12,817 bases of DNA from DATGHS01 sp035307785 (lineage in GTDB: Bacteria > Planctomycetota > Planctomycetia > Gemmatales > Gemmataceae), in assembly GCA_035307785.1 (NCBI GenBank), contig DATGHS010000451.1:1-12817 (forward strand), written 5' to 3'. Below, piece by piece: positions 6,181 through 12,817 of the stretch (the first letter of the stretch is position 1; each line of letters begins with the position of its first letter). Made by a program: the position numbers and the translations under genes. The notes beneath the pieces are model-generated. The model searched no databases, was not told the DNA's origin, and was given only the letters and a program-made list of their open reading frames with translations.

Positions 6181-7878
6181 TCAATTCCCCTGAAAATCTT
6201 TGGCAAACGCCTTCGGGCTCAACTCTTCGCCCGTAGTGAACTTGGTCAGGCCGCGCCAGTCGAGCGAGCGACCTGGCTCGAAGACTTTCTTTTTCATGAA
6301 GTCGCCCACGCGCTTGTCGCCGACGTAGAGCACCGTGTTCGGATCGGCGTCTTTATACACATCGCGGCAGATCGCATGGTGGACTTGCGACGCGAACAGT
6401 TGGCCCATCATGTAGTTGTGGTAATACACTGGGGCGCTACAGATGTGAATCTTGCTGCCATAGTCCGGGGCATTGCGGCCGACAGGGCGCTTCACTTCCT
6501 GATACTTTTCCACCAGGTCCCACCAGAGTTTGTTCAAATCCTGGTCCGGATTTTCGTACATGCTCTTCTCGAAGCGCAGCATCACCTGGCACCAGCGCGA
6601 GAAAATCAGCAGTTGATTGCGCTGGACTTTCTTCGCTGCTTCGTCGAAAGCTTTGGGATTGTCGATTTTCAGCCCCATCTTCTCGATCCAGCCACTGGAT
6701 TTCGAAAAGCGCTCGAACTGCATGGCCACGCCTTCCGTCGTAAGAATGTGCGATTCGCAGCGGATAACGTACGGCAGCGAGGCCGGAATGTTCTTGCTGC
6801 TGTAGACGGAATGGCCCAGTTCATGCAGCATAGTGCCCATCCAGTATTCGTTATTGACGATGTTGCCGAGCACGCGCACATCGCCTTCGCGGTCGATGTC
6901 GGTGCAAAAGGCGTGCGGGCTCTTGCCGGTCTTGGGATAAAGATCCGACCGAGCGATCACGTCGTCGATCGGCAGGCCGATGCTGGCGTAGAAATCACGG
7001 CAAAGCTGCAGCAAGTCGGCCTTTTGAAATGGCGTGTCGAGGCTGACGCCGAAGACGGCCGGCGATTCCTGGAAGAACGGATCGTGGTAATGCCACGGCA
7101 TCAGTTCTTCGACTTTGATCCCGTATTGTTGCGCCAGGATCGAATCAATCTCCGCCTTTGCCCTATGGAACGGTTCGCGTGTGAGTTGATCCAAATCGTC
7201 GAACAATTTGATGAGTTCCGTTCCATCCTGCTCATTCAAGTACAGCTGCAAAGCGTGGAAATTGGGAAAGCCGAGCTTCTTGGCCGCTTCATTGCGCAGT
7301 TGAACGAGTTCCTTCAAATCCTTCTCGACCTTGGCGCCCACTTCCTTGCTGGCCTCCCACACGGCTTGGCGGCGGGCGCTGTCTTTTGATTCCTTCAGCA
7401 CCTTGCGAACCTCGGCATCGGGCATCTCCTTGCCATCCACCTTGGCCCGAAAGACGTTGAAAGCCTGCTCCACGGCATTCGCCTTGGCCACGATCTTCTT
7501 CAGCAATGCCGGATCGACCTGCTTTTCGAGATACATCAGATACAACACGTCGATGCAGCGGCCGACGATCTTGTCGTCGATCTGGCCCTTGTCTTTCGTT
7601 TGCTTCAATTCCTTCAGTTCGGCGAATGCCGTTGGGTTGGCCAAGGAGGCATCGATGGCATTTTGGGCTTCTTCCTTACGCGCGAAGTCCTCATCCTTGC
7701 CCGAAATATTCGCGTCCCACCAGGCGATGCCGGCCCGGCGGTCGAGCGGCTTGAATTTGGCATCGTGGGCCGCGATAAATTTCTTGGCGCGATCGGTGGT
7801 GGTTTCGTCGGCCATGGCCAGGTTTCCTGTCAGAGTCAAAATGAACGAAATCAGCAATCCCATTCGTGGAAGGGTCAT
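6181..7878 (-). CDS. Exported M2-like (ACE-type) zinc metallopeptidase
   Basis: A 565-residue protein. An ATG at 7878 with AAGGA seven bases upstream begins a Sec signal peptide (MTLPRMGLLISFILTLTGNL), with a probable cut after AMA at about residue 23, so the enzyme acts outside the cytoplasm. The zinc site is HELGH (352-356), with a glutamate 26 residues after its last histidine (E382 in TTEG) as the likely third ligand. Downstream, P483-VYYHNYMMGQLF-ASQVHH resembles the conserved Y/Q/F-H segment of M2 peptidyl-dipeptidases (angiotensin-converting enzyme family). The largely helical composition and the length match bacterial M2 proteins of about 550-650 residues; M3 oligopeptidases are the main alternative. 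It probably removes dipeptides or degrades short peptides. It is the last gene of a probable operon, 34 bases after the prenyltransferase gene. The substrate is not deducible. Confidence 0.85.
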   Translation of the reverse strand: MTLPRMGLLISFILTLTGNLAMADETTTDRAKKFIAAHDAKFKPLDRRAGIAWWDANISGKDEDFARKEEAQNAIDASLANPTAFAELKELKQTKDKGQIDDKIVGRCIDVLYLMYLEKQVDPALLKKIVAKANAVEQAFNVFRAKVDGKEMPDAEVRKVLKESKDSARRQAVWEASKEVGAKVEKDLKELVQLRNEAAKKLGFPNFHALQLYLNEQDGTELIKLFDDLDQLTREPFHRAKAEIDSILAQQYGIKVEELMPWHYHDPFFQESPAVFGVSLDTPFQKADLLQLCRDFYASIGLPIDDVIARSDLYPKTGKSPHAFCTDIDREGDVRVLGNIVNNEYWMGTMLHELGHSVYSSKNIPASLPYVIRCESHILTTEGVAMQFERFSKSSGWIEKMGLKIDNPKAFDEAAKKVQRNQLLIFSRWCQVMLRFEKSMYENPDQDLNKLWWDLVEKYQEVKRPVGRNAPDYGSKIHICSAPVYYHNYMMGQLFASQVHHAICRDVYKDADPNTVLYVGDKRVGDFMKKKVFEPGRSLDWRGLTKFTTGEELSPKAFAKDFQGN

Positions 7879-7902
7879 GGAAGATTCCTTGCAAGTGCAA
7901 CG

Positions 7903-7914
7903 CCGCAAGCGGCT
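7903..7914 (-). repeat. 12-base palindromic element after the prenyltransferase stop
   Basis: The minus strand reads AGCCGCTTGCGG; its core CCGC-TT-GCGG is a perfect self-complementary unit. It overlaps the end of the TAG stop codon (7913-7915) of the UbiA-family gene. The identical 12 bases occur once more in the window, just after the kinase stop. It may be a small dispersed repeat that folds in mRNA at gene junctions. Confidence 0.5.
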
Positions 7915-8815
7915 AAGTTGAATACACCCATTTTCCGAGTAGCAAGGCCGGCGGCAACAGCAATATGATGAGCAGACCCGACCAGCCGGCTTCGGCCGTG
8001 CAGAGAATGGCATCGAGCAACATCAGACCGAGAATCGCCCGTTTGACGACTGCCTGCACGTGCTTGGGCTCCGGCTGACGAATGGCCCGGTATGCCGGCA
8101 GCCCAAGATAGAATCCGAACGCGACCAGAAGATATGGAAATGCCGGGATCACGCTGCCCGGCGGGCGGTAGACTGGCAGCACCAGCGCTAGCGCCAACGT
8201 TATCGCAACGAAGATCGCGGCGCCAACCAGGTGCGCAGGGTGGCTGCGGCCGGCTTCTTGCCGGGCGAACCAGGTCACGCCGACAATGTACAGGCCCACG
8301 ATTCCCGCCAGGTGCAGCCGCAGCAGCCACGGCGCTTCGGTCGTTGTGGCGAGCGACAAAGCAAGCAAAACATTGAGAAATCGACAGGTCGCCATTGCCA
8401 CGGGCCCCAAGAACGTGCGTTTTAGCCAGCCGTCGTAGAGCAGCACGGCGATCGCGATCAACGCCGCGAAAACGCCCGGCCAGACTAAATAACTTCCCGA
8501 AGTGAATCCCGCCGCCAATGCCAGTGCCACGCCCACGGCCAGCAATATCGATCCCAATCGAATTGCCGCAGTGCGCGAGATTTGTCCGGCCGGCAGCGGG
8601 CGAAAGGGCCGCTCGCGCTTGTCTACTTCGAAATCGAAGTAGTCGTTCCACACCATGCCGGCGCAATAAAGGCAACCGGAGGCCAGCAGCAGAGCGGCAG
8701 CGCCGAACGGATGTGACTGCCACGTTGCTGCCGCTATCGTGCCAAGCAAGATATCGGCAAATGCGGTAAAGACGTTGGGCAAGCGCAACAAGCGGGCGTA
8801 ATTCAGGAATCGCAT
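7913..8815 (-). CDS. UbiA-family prenyltransferase, EboC-like
   Basis: A 300-residue, very hydrophobic protein with about eight or nine predicted helices. The first aspartate-rich motif of UbiA enzymes is intact: NDYFDFEVD at 57-65 (N57, D58, D61, D65), followed by ERPFRPLPAG. It binds a magnesium-prenyl diphosphate in family members. The second motif is reduced to YDGWLKRTFLGP (D128 only), without the usual second and third aspartates, a pattern I associate with the EboC/SCO3242-like branch rather than with UbiA or MenA. The reaction is therefore probably transfer of a prenyl group to an unknown acceptor in the inner membrane. The ATG at 8815 fits the family start (MRFLNYARLLRLPNVFTAFA); a TTG at 8851 would add 12 residues. 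No clear Shine-Dalgarno site precedes the ATG, and 44 bases separate it from the kinase gene, so it is probably co-transcribed and perhaps translationally coupled. Confidence 0.85.
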   Translation of the reverse strand: MRFLNYARLLRLPNVFTAFADILLGTIAAATWQSHPFGAAALLLASGCLYCAGMVWNDYFDFEVDKRERPFRPLPAGQISRTAAIRLGSILLAVGVALALAAGFTSGSYLVWPGVFAALIAIAVLLYDGWLKRTFLGPVAMATCRFLNVLLALSLATTTEAPWLLRLHLAGIVGLYIVGVTWFARQEAGRSHPAHLVGAAIFVAITLALALVLPVYRPPGSVIPAFPYLLVAFGFYLGLPAYRAIRQPEPKHVQAVVKRAILGLMLLDAILCTAEAGWSGLLIILLLPPALLLGKWVYST

Positions 8816-8845
8816 GCAGGAAATGGTAGGGCTGAATTCAGTACA

Positions 8846-8857
8846 CCGCAAGCGGCT
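8846..8857 (-). repeat. 12-base palindromic element after the kinase stop
   Basis: Identical to the element at 7903-7914: AGCCGCTTGCGG on the minus strand, starting two bases after the TAA stop (8860-8862) of the kinase gene. The possible TTG start of the next gene (8849-8851) lies inside it, so folding would affect use of that start. Confidence 0.5.
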
Positions 8858-8859
8858 GG

Positions 8860-11800
8860 TTATTCTTCCCGCGCCGGCGCGGTCGGAGCTGGTTCGTCAT
8901 CCGGCGTCGGCAGCTCGGTTGCGTGGGCGCCGAAATTATTGGGGTTGATATCGCTCTTTTTCATGTCCAGTCGCTTGGCCATGAAATCGTCGGGGCGCAT
9001 TCGGGACCACGGCCGATCGGGAGATGGTTTGTGCGCGATCTGCATTTCCACAAAGGAATCTTCGCTTTCGTAAGTCTGGTCGCGCCAATTCTTGGCGGTA
9101 AGCGGCATCATCGGCATCATGGTGGTAGCATTCGGCAACTCGACATCCAGCATCTGCGTGAAGTTGCCGTATAGATTCATGCGGTTGCCCCAAGAAAGCA
9201 CCTGGCCTTTCAAGGTTTCACCGTCAATCCCCACACCGTGCAACAAGGGCCGGTTATTCGCCGCTACAAACCGGCACATCTCGCACTTGATTTGCAGACG
9301 GTTGAAGCCGGCCATCTTGCGATCTTCCTCGCTGGCCCGGAAATCGAGCCAGTAATCGCTGAGATAAGTCGTCACGTGGTTGCAAACAATCTGGCCGTCG
9401 GTCGCAAACGCGGTCTCCTTCGGTTGGCCGAAAATCGTCGCGAAGTTACCATCGAGCCCGATGAGGCTATTGTTCAATTCCAACTGAAAGGGCCGGCTGG
9501 GTCGTACGGTTAATAGATCGCCACGGCCGCGAATGAAGCAGTTATCGAGGCGGATGTGCGGCGGGCCCTTGTCGGTCAGCTGAGCCATCGCATCGGCATC
9601 GGCCGACAACAGCACGACCGCACTGGGAATACCCGTGTTATCGTCCATCGTGATCACGCAACGCTGGAACGTGCATTCGGCGCCGCCCGCCAGCATCAGC
9701 ACCCCGGCCCATTTACTTTCGTGCAGGCCCTTGAGTGGCAAATGGAATTGCAAATCTTTGAAGGTCAGGCCGCCGCTAAAGAGCGTGAATAGCGCGGCTT
9801 GCGGTTTTACCGTTTCCGAATCCAATTCCAGGATCGGGCGGTGCGAGCCGTCGGGCTGAATCGTTAAATGCCAATCCGATTTGGCGCATTCGACGGGACG
9901 AACCAAGATCACTCCGGTGTGGCGAATCAGGATCGTATCGCCGCTCTTGGCTTCGCTGATGGCGGTTTCAAGGGTGCGGTAGGTCAGCGGCGGCAGCGTG
10001 GCGTCTGCCGTGAAGGAAGGATCCACCACCCGCCGATTCGCGGTGGCTACTGCAGACTCTTCCTGGATTACTGGGAGGCGCGCCGCATCATAGGAATCGC
10101 CCCAGGTGCAGCGCTCTACACCCACTAGTTGATCATTCTTCGGCGCCGCCCGCAAGTTCGCAAACCCGATTTGCAGCGCAAAAGCCTGTGCCGGCTGCTC
10201 GCGTACCAGCGACAGTGGTTGCGGGTGTTGCCACGGGCTGAATGCTAATTCAACCGCATGGGCGTCGCGGAAGGGGAATTGCAAATGCTGGCAATCGGCC
10301 AATTTCGCCGCCTTTTGATTGCCATCGGCCCAGAATGTGAGGTGATGGTACACATTCCGCCAATTCTCTTTTCCTTCCGGACCCGCAAAGATTACTTTGC
10401 CCTGCGGAACGGATTGCCGCACGAGCACGACTTCGCCCGGATCGCCGCGTTCATTGCCACTGGCAAACAAGGATTGCGAAGCGCGAATGGTTCCCGCAAC
10501 CGCTCCTTCAGGTTGAAAGATCGAGCCATTCCGCATCATGACCGAACAGTGCGTCAATGTCGCCAGAAGCCGATCCGGATTAGGCGCGGCCTGCACCACG
10601 TTTTCCCGCCAACGGAACAGTACGTCATGGGGGCCAAACGCACATTGTTCCGCTTGCACGACGCTTCGATTTTGCAAATCGATGCCGATTGGGCCGTGAG
10701 ACATGAGGCAGCGCAGGAGAGACACTACCGGCGGTTCCGCCCCGGTTTGCCCTTCGAAACGCACCAGTCCGCCGCTCTGCCGCGCGCCTTCATGCTGAAA
10801 TTCGCAATCCTCGAAGCGAAGGCTTTGCAAGCCCGCGGCCGAGATGGCGTACTGCGGAATCTCGCTGCCATTGGGCTGGACTTCAAAGCGCACCTGCTTG
10901 AATGTAACATCCGCGTCCGTGCCGATTAATTCCAGGGCGGCCAAGAACGTGGACGAATCCTTCGCGGCGGGCGCGTCCCAGCAAATGATGGGCAAATTGG
11001 TGCCATCTTTTTCGCCCTCGATTTTCAATCGCCGGCCCTTCCAGCGCAGCTGCGGGTCGGCGCCCAGTTCCGACAAATTGTAACTCTTGCCGGTTAGCTT
11101 GATTGATTCCGCATGTTGATTGAGCAAACGCGCCAGATCCTGCACGGTTTCTGCCGGCTCCAAGGTTAAGGGCGACGGCACCGGCGGCGTAGCTTGTGGG
11201 ACGGAATTCGTCCGGACGGCCCCACCGTTGATGCTCGCTCGCGACGCCACATTGGTATGCTCCGGCCAAAGCGACTGCGAATGCATGGCGGTCGAATGGA
11301 AGCCGTTCCAGCCCAAAATCACCACCAGTATCGTCAGCGCCGACAAAGCGACCACACCTATCATCCACGGCAGATAGCGTGGCGATTGCGGCAGCGGTGC
11401 GTCCAAGAACAACGTCTGCGTTGTTATCCCGGATTCGCCTAATTCCAGTTTGCGCGCCATTTGAAACAGATGCTGGACGAGATGTGCCGGCGTTTGATAG
11501 CGGTCCTTCGGATCCTTGGCCATCATTCGTGCCAGGATCGCGGCGAGCTCATCCGGAATGGCCGGGTTGAATTCCCGCGGATCCAGCGGCTCAACCTGCT
11601 GATGATGGTGCAGCTTCTTGGCCGCGGTTCCTTCGGGCACCGGCGGCTGGCCGGTAAGCAAGTGATAAAACGTGCAGCCCAAGGAATAAATATCGCTGCG
11701 AATGTCGGCCCCACGAGGGTCGATGGCCTGTTCGGGCGAGATGTAATCGAACGTGCCAAGCGTCACGCCGGATTGGGTGACGCCGCCGGCCACGTCGGTT

Positions 11801-12465
11801 TGCCGGGCCAGGCCCATGTCCACGATCTTCGCGCGCCCTTCTTTCGTGATCAGAATATTGGAAGGCTTCACGTCGCGATGCACCACGCCGCGTTCGGCCG
11901 CGTGTGCCAGGCCGGTGGCGATTTGCAGCATGAAGGTTACCGCCTGCTGCGGCGTCAGCACGCCGTTCTGGTTCAACCAGGTGCGCAGGTCGATGCCTTC
12001 CACATATTCGAAAGCGATGAAGTGCAATCCCTGGTCTTCGCCGCAAAAATAGACGCGGGCGATGTTCTCATGGTCGAGCCGGGCGGCAGCGCGGGCTTCG
12101 GCTTTGAAGCGGGAAACATTTTCGGGGTCGACCGCCATCTCCGGCGGCAGGACTTTGAGAGCAACGATACGCCCGAGTTGTAGATCCTTGGCTCGAATAA
12201 CCGCGGCCATGCCGCCCACGCCAATCGGCTGATCGAGTTCGAAGTGGCCCAGTTTTTTGCCCTGCAGCGCGGCCGCCACCGCGTTGGGGTCTTTGTCCTT
12301 GGGACGGTTCGGGCTGATGATGGTCGGGGCGTTTTCGGTAGAATCGGGTTGCGGCAGGGCCTTGGCGATGGACGACACCTCGGAATTCGGGGGCGCCGGC
12401 GCTTCACCGTGGCGAACGACGGAAGAAGGGCGCTCCGAAGGTTCCGGTGTCGCAGGAGTACTCAT
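8860..12465 (-). CDS. Membrane Ser/Thr protein kinase with beta-helix ectodomain
   Basis: A 1201-residue protein. After a disordered Pro/Ser-rich start, the kinase domain (about 74-340) shows the glycine loop IGVGGMAAV (81-89), lysine K104 in VALK, the catalytic loop HRDVKPSN (196-203, D198), a DMG (216-218) in place of DFG, SPEQ (243-246) and D257, so it should be active (Hanks/PknB type). One transmembrane helix (about 365-386) follows. The outer part (about 430-1201) looks like right-handed parallel beta-helix in two blocks (about 455-760 and 825-1130); the second opens with YRTLETAISEAKSGDTILI, the usual entry of pectate-lyase-like helices. It may sense a surface glycan or peptide and phosphorylate cytoplasmic targets. 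The ATG at 12465 is preferred because the preceding 46 codons (from ATG 12603) look non-coding and overlap a leader ORF; neither start has a Shine-Dalgarno site. First gene of a probable operon. Confidence 0.88.
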   Translation of the reverse strand: MSTPATPEPSERPSSVVRHGEAPAPPNSEVSSIAKALPQPDSTENAPTIISPNRPKDKDPNAVAAALQGKKLGHFELDQPIGVGGMAAVIRAKDLQLGRIVALKVLPPEMAVDPENVSRFKAEARAAARLDHENIARVYFCGEDQGLHFIAFEYVEGIDLRTWLNQNGVLTPQQAVTFMLQIATGLAHAAERGVVHRDVKPSNILITKEGRAKIVDMGLARQTDVAGGVTQSGVTLGTFDYISPEQAIDPRGADIRSDIYSLGCTFYHLLTGQPPVPEGTAAKKLHHHQQVEPLDPREFNPAIPDELAAILARMMAKDPKDRYQTPAHLVQHLFQMARKLELGESGITTQTLFLDAPLPQSPRYLPWMIGVVALSALTILVVILGWNGFHSTAMHSQSLWPEHTNVASRASINGGAVRTNSVPQATPPVPSPLTLEPAETVQDLARLLNQHAESIKLTGKSYNLSELGADPQLRWKGRRLKIEGEKDGTNLPIICWDAPAAKDSSTFLAALELIGTDADVTFKQVRFEVQPNGSEIPQYAISAAGLQSLRFEDCEFQHEGARQSGGLVRFEGQTGAEPPVVSLLRCLMSHGPIGIDLQNRSVVQAEQCAFGPHDVLFRWRENVVQAAPNPDRLLATLTHCSVMMRNGSIFQPEGAVAGTIRASQSLFASGNERGDPGEVVLVRQSVPQGKVIFAGPEGKENWRNVYHHLTFWADGNQKAAKLADCQHLQFPFRDAHAVELAFSPWQHPQPLSLVREQPAQAFALQIGFANLRAAPKNDQLVGVERCTWGDSYDAARLPVIQEESAVATANRRVVDPSFTADATLPPLTYRTLETAISEAKSGDTILIRHTGVILVRPVECAKSDWHLTIQPDGSHRPILELDSETVKPQAALFTLFSGGLTFKDLQFHLPLKGLHESKWAGVLMLAGGAECTFQRCVITMDDNTGIPSAVVLLSADADAMAQLTDKGPPHIRLDNCFIRGRGDLLTVRPSRPFQLELNNSLIGLDGNFATIFGQPKETAFATDGQIVCNHVTTYLSDYWLDFRASEEDRKMAGFNRLQIKCEMCRFVAANNRPLLHGVGIDGETLKGQVLSWGNRMNLYGNFTQMLDVELPNATTMMPMMPLTAKNWRDQTYESEDSFVEMQIAHKPSPDRPWSRMRPDDFMAKRLDMKKSDINPNNFGAHATELPTPDDEPAPTAPAREE

Positions 12466-12481
12466 ATAAGGCCGCACGGGC

Positions 12482-12500
12482 CGCGGGTAGAGAGCCCGCG
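12482..12500 (-). promoter_or_regulatory. GC-rich hairpin in the kinase leader
   Basis: CGCGGG (12482-12487) pairs with CCCGCG (12495-12500) around a seven-base loop. It lies between the leader ORF stop and the ATG at 12465, ending 17 bases upstream of that ATG. In mRNA it is stable enough to influence ribosome access, or to act with the leader ORF in attenuation. It could also be chance in GC-rich DNA. Confidence 0.35.
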
Positions 12501-12514
12501 CCGAACCTCGCCAA

Positions 12515-12589
12515 TCAGGCGTATGAAGGGAGCCGAGCCTCCCTGCCAAGTTTCCCCACCAACCTGTCCACAGGCCAGCTTGCTGGCAT
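12515..12589 (-). CDS. Possible 24-residue leader peptide upstream of the kinase
   Basis: On the minus strand a perfect AGGAGG (12593-12598) precedes an ATG at 12589 by three bases. It opens a 24-codon frame (MPASWPVDRLVGKLGREARL, then PSYA and TGA at 12515-12517). It lies in the expected leader of the kinase transcript, about 50 bases before the kinase ATG. The spacing is short for an ideal ribosome site, and the peptide has no obvious run of one amino acid, so a classical attenuation peptide is not indicated. It may be a regulatory upstream ORF or a chance match. Confidence 0.3.
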   Translation of the reverse strand: MPASWPVDRLVGKLGREARLPSYA

Positions 12590-12644
12590 GAACCTCCTGT
12601 CATGCCGGCGCGGGGTTTACCGGATTCGATACGTGTCGTCCACT

Positions 12645-12674
12645 AGTATAGCTTTTCGCGACGCGCGCTGTCAA
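12645..12674 (-). promoter_or_regulatory. Near-consensus sigma70 promoter of the kinase operon
   Basis: On the minus strand a perfect TTGACA (12669-12674) and TATACT (12645-12650, five of six matches to TATAAT) are separated by 18 bases. Transcription would begin near 12638 and give a leader of about 170 bases before the ATG at 12465. The -35 box lies about 20 bases beyond the stop codon of the putative upstream gene, a sensible place for a promoter. This is the strongest promoter match I found in the window. Confidence 0.65.
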
Positions 12675-12693
12675 TTCTTTAGAGGCTTTTGCG

Positions 12694-12817
12694 TCACGAT
12701 TGGTTCCCTGCCAGCGCGGCCGGTGACACTACGAGGACACTGCGCATGCGCCGCCGCACCAGCCATTTGGGCACCCCAATAATCGCCGCAATTAATGGCA
12801 GCCAATGGGCAATTTCA
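12694..12817 (-). CDS. Possible C-terminus of a membrane protein (partial)
   Basis: A minus-strand frame open from the window edge to a TGA at 12694-12696 encodes 40 residues: a hydrophobic helix (HWLPLIAAIIGVPKWLV), then a basic patch RRRMRS and a short tail ending AGNQS. This is the look of a last transmembrane helix with a positively charged cytoplasmic end. The stop sits just upstream of the kinase promoter, in the same orientation. The fragment is too short to name, and a plus-strand frame over the same bases (from ATG 12746) is also open, so the call is tentative. Confidence 0.35.
   Translation of the reverse strand, partial: EIAHWLPLIAAIIGVPKWLVRRRMRSVLVVSPAALAGNQS

Noticed and set aside
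6115..7389. 424-codon plus-strand open frame opposite the metallopeptidase
   Set aside because: It mirrors the minus-strand peptidase gene, which has a signal peptide, HELGH and a ribosome site. The plus-strand translation has no recognisable domain and is an antisense by-product of GC-rich codon use.
7875..8723. 282-codon minus-strand frame overlapping the prenyltransferase
   Set aside because: It is the same strand in another frame, rich in Arg/Ala/Gly, with no motif. The UbiA frame carries the diagnostic NDxxDxxxD and membrane segments.
10258..10929. 223-codon plus-strand frame inside the kinase gene
   Set aside because: The minus-strand kinase frame is continuous through the region with a beta-helix pattern; the plus-strand product has no motif or ribosome site.
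12466..12603. 46-residue N-terminal extension of the kinase from ATG 12603
   Set aside because: It has no ribosome site and an odd Trp/Gly/Arg-rich composition, and it overlaps the AGGAGG and leader ORF. It cannot be fully excluded.

Overview
The window looks like chromosomal DNA of a planctomycete, probably of the Pirellulales/Gemmatales type. Three things suggest this: the giant secreted protein carries the N-terminal L-E-x-R-x-V-P-A signature typical of planctomycete surface proteins; a Ser/Thr kinase is joined through one membrane helix to a very long beta-helix ectodomain; and the genes are GC-rich with Shine-Dalgarno sites present before only some of them. No species call is possible from sequence alone. 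I saw no mobile element, phage gene, CRISPR array or rRNA.

Left part (1-1232). At the left edge the minus strand holds the first ~28 codons of a gene whose N-terminus reads as ribosomal protein L3 (rplC), with its own ribosome binding site and a good sigma70-type promoter. Divergent from it is a small zinc-ribbon membrane protein (264-860, +). A complete tRNA-Ser(UGA) with an apparent promoter follows (1102-1188, +).

Middle part (1233-6180). A small exported protein of unknown function lies on the minus strand (1233-1829). Its signal sequence resembles a lipoprotein signal that has lost its cysteine. A 393-base intergenic region separates it from a 1304-residue surface protein (2223-6137, +). 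This protein has three tandem ~205-residue beta-rich repeats, a Pro/Thr linker and a C-terminal domain that looks like a glycoside-hydrolase-type barrel with an inserted beta-sandwich.

Right part (6181-12817, minus strand). This is a likely three-gene operon, transcribed right to left from a near-consensus promoter at 12645-12674. The genes are a membrane Ser/Thr kinase with a beta-helix ectodomain (8860-12465), a UbiA-family prenyltransferase of EboC-like type (7913-8815) and an exported M2-like zinc metallopeptidase (6181-7878). Gaps are 44 and 34 bases, and the same 12-base palindromic element follows the stop codon of each of the first two genes. The kinase leader also holds a 24-codon ORF behind a consensus AGGAGG and a GC-rich hairpin. 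The last ~120 bases may encode the C-terminus of another minus-strand membrane protein.

No well-known defence or biosynthetic system is present. The most interesting material is the kinase/prenyltransferase/peptidase operon with its structured leader, the modular 1304-residue protein, the unusual L3 start and the lost lipobox. How the three operon products cooperate is not evident from sequence.
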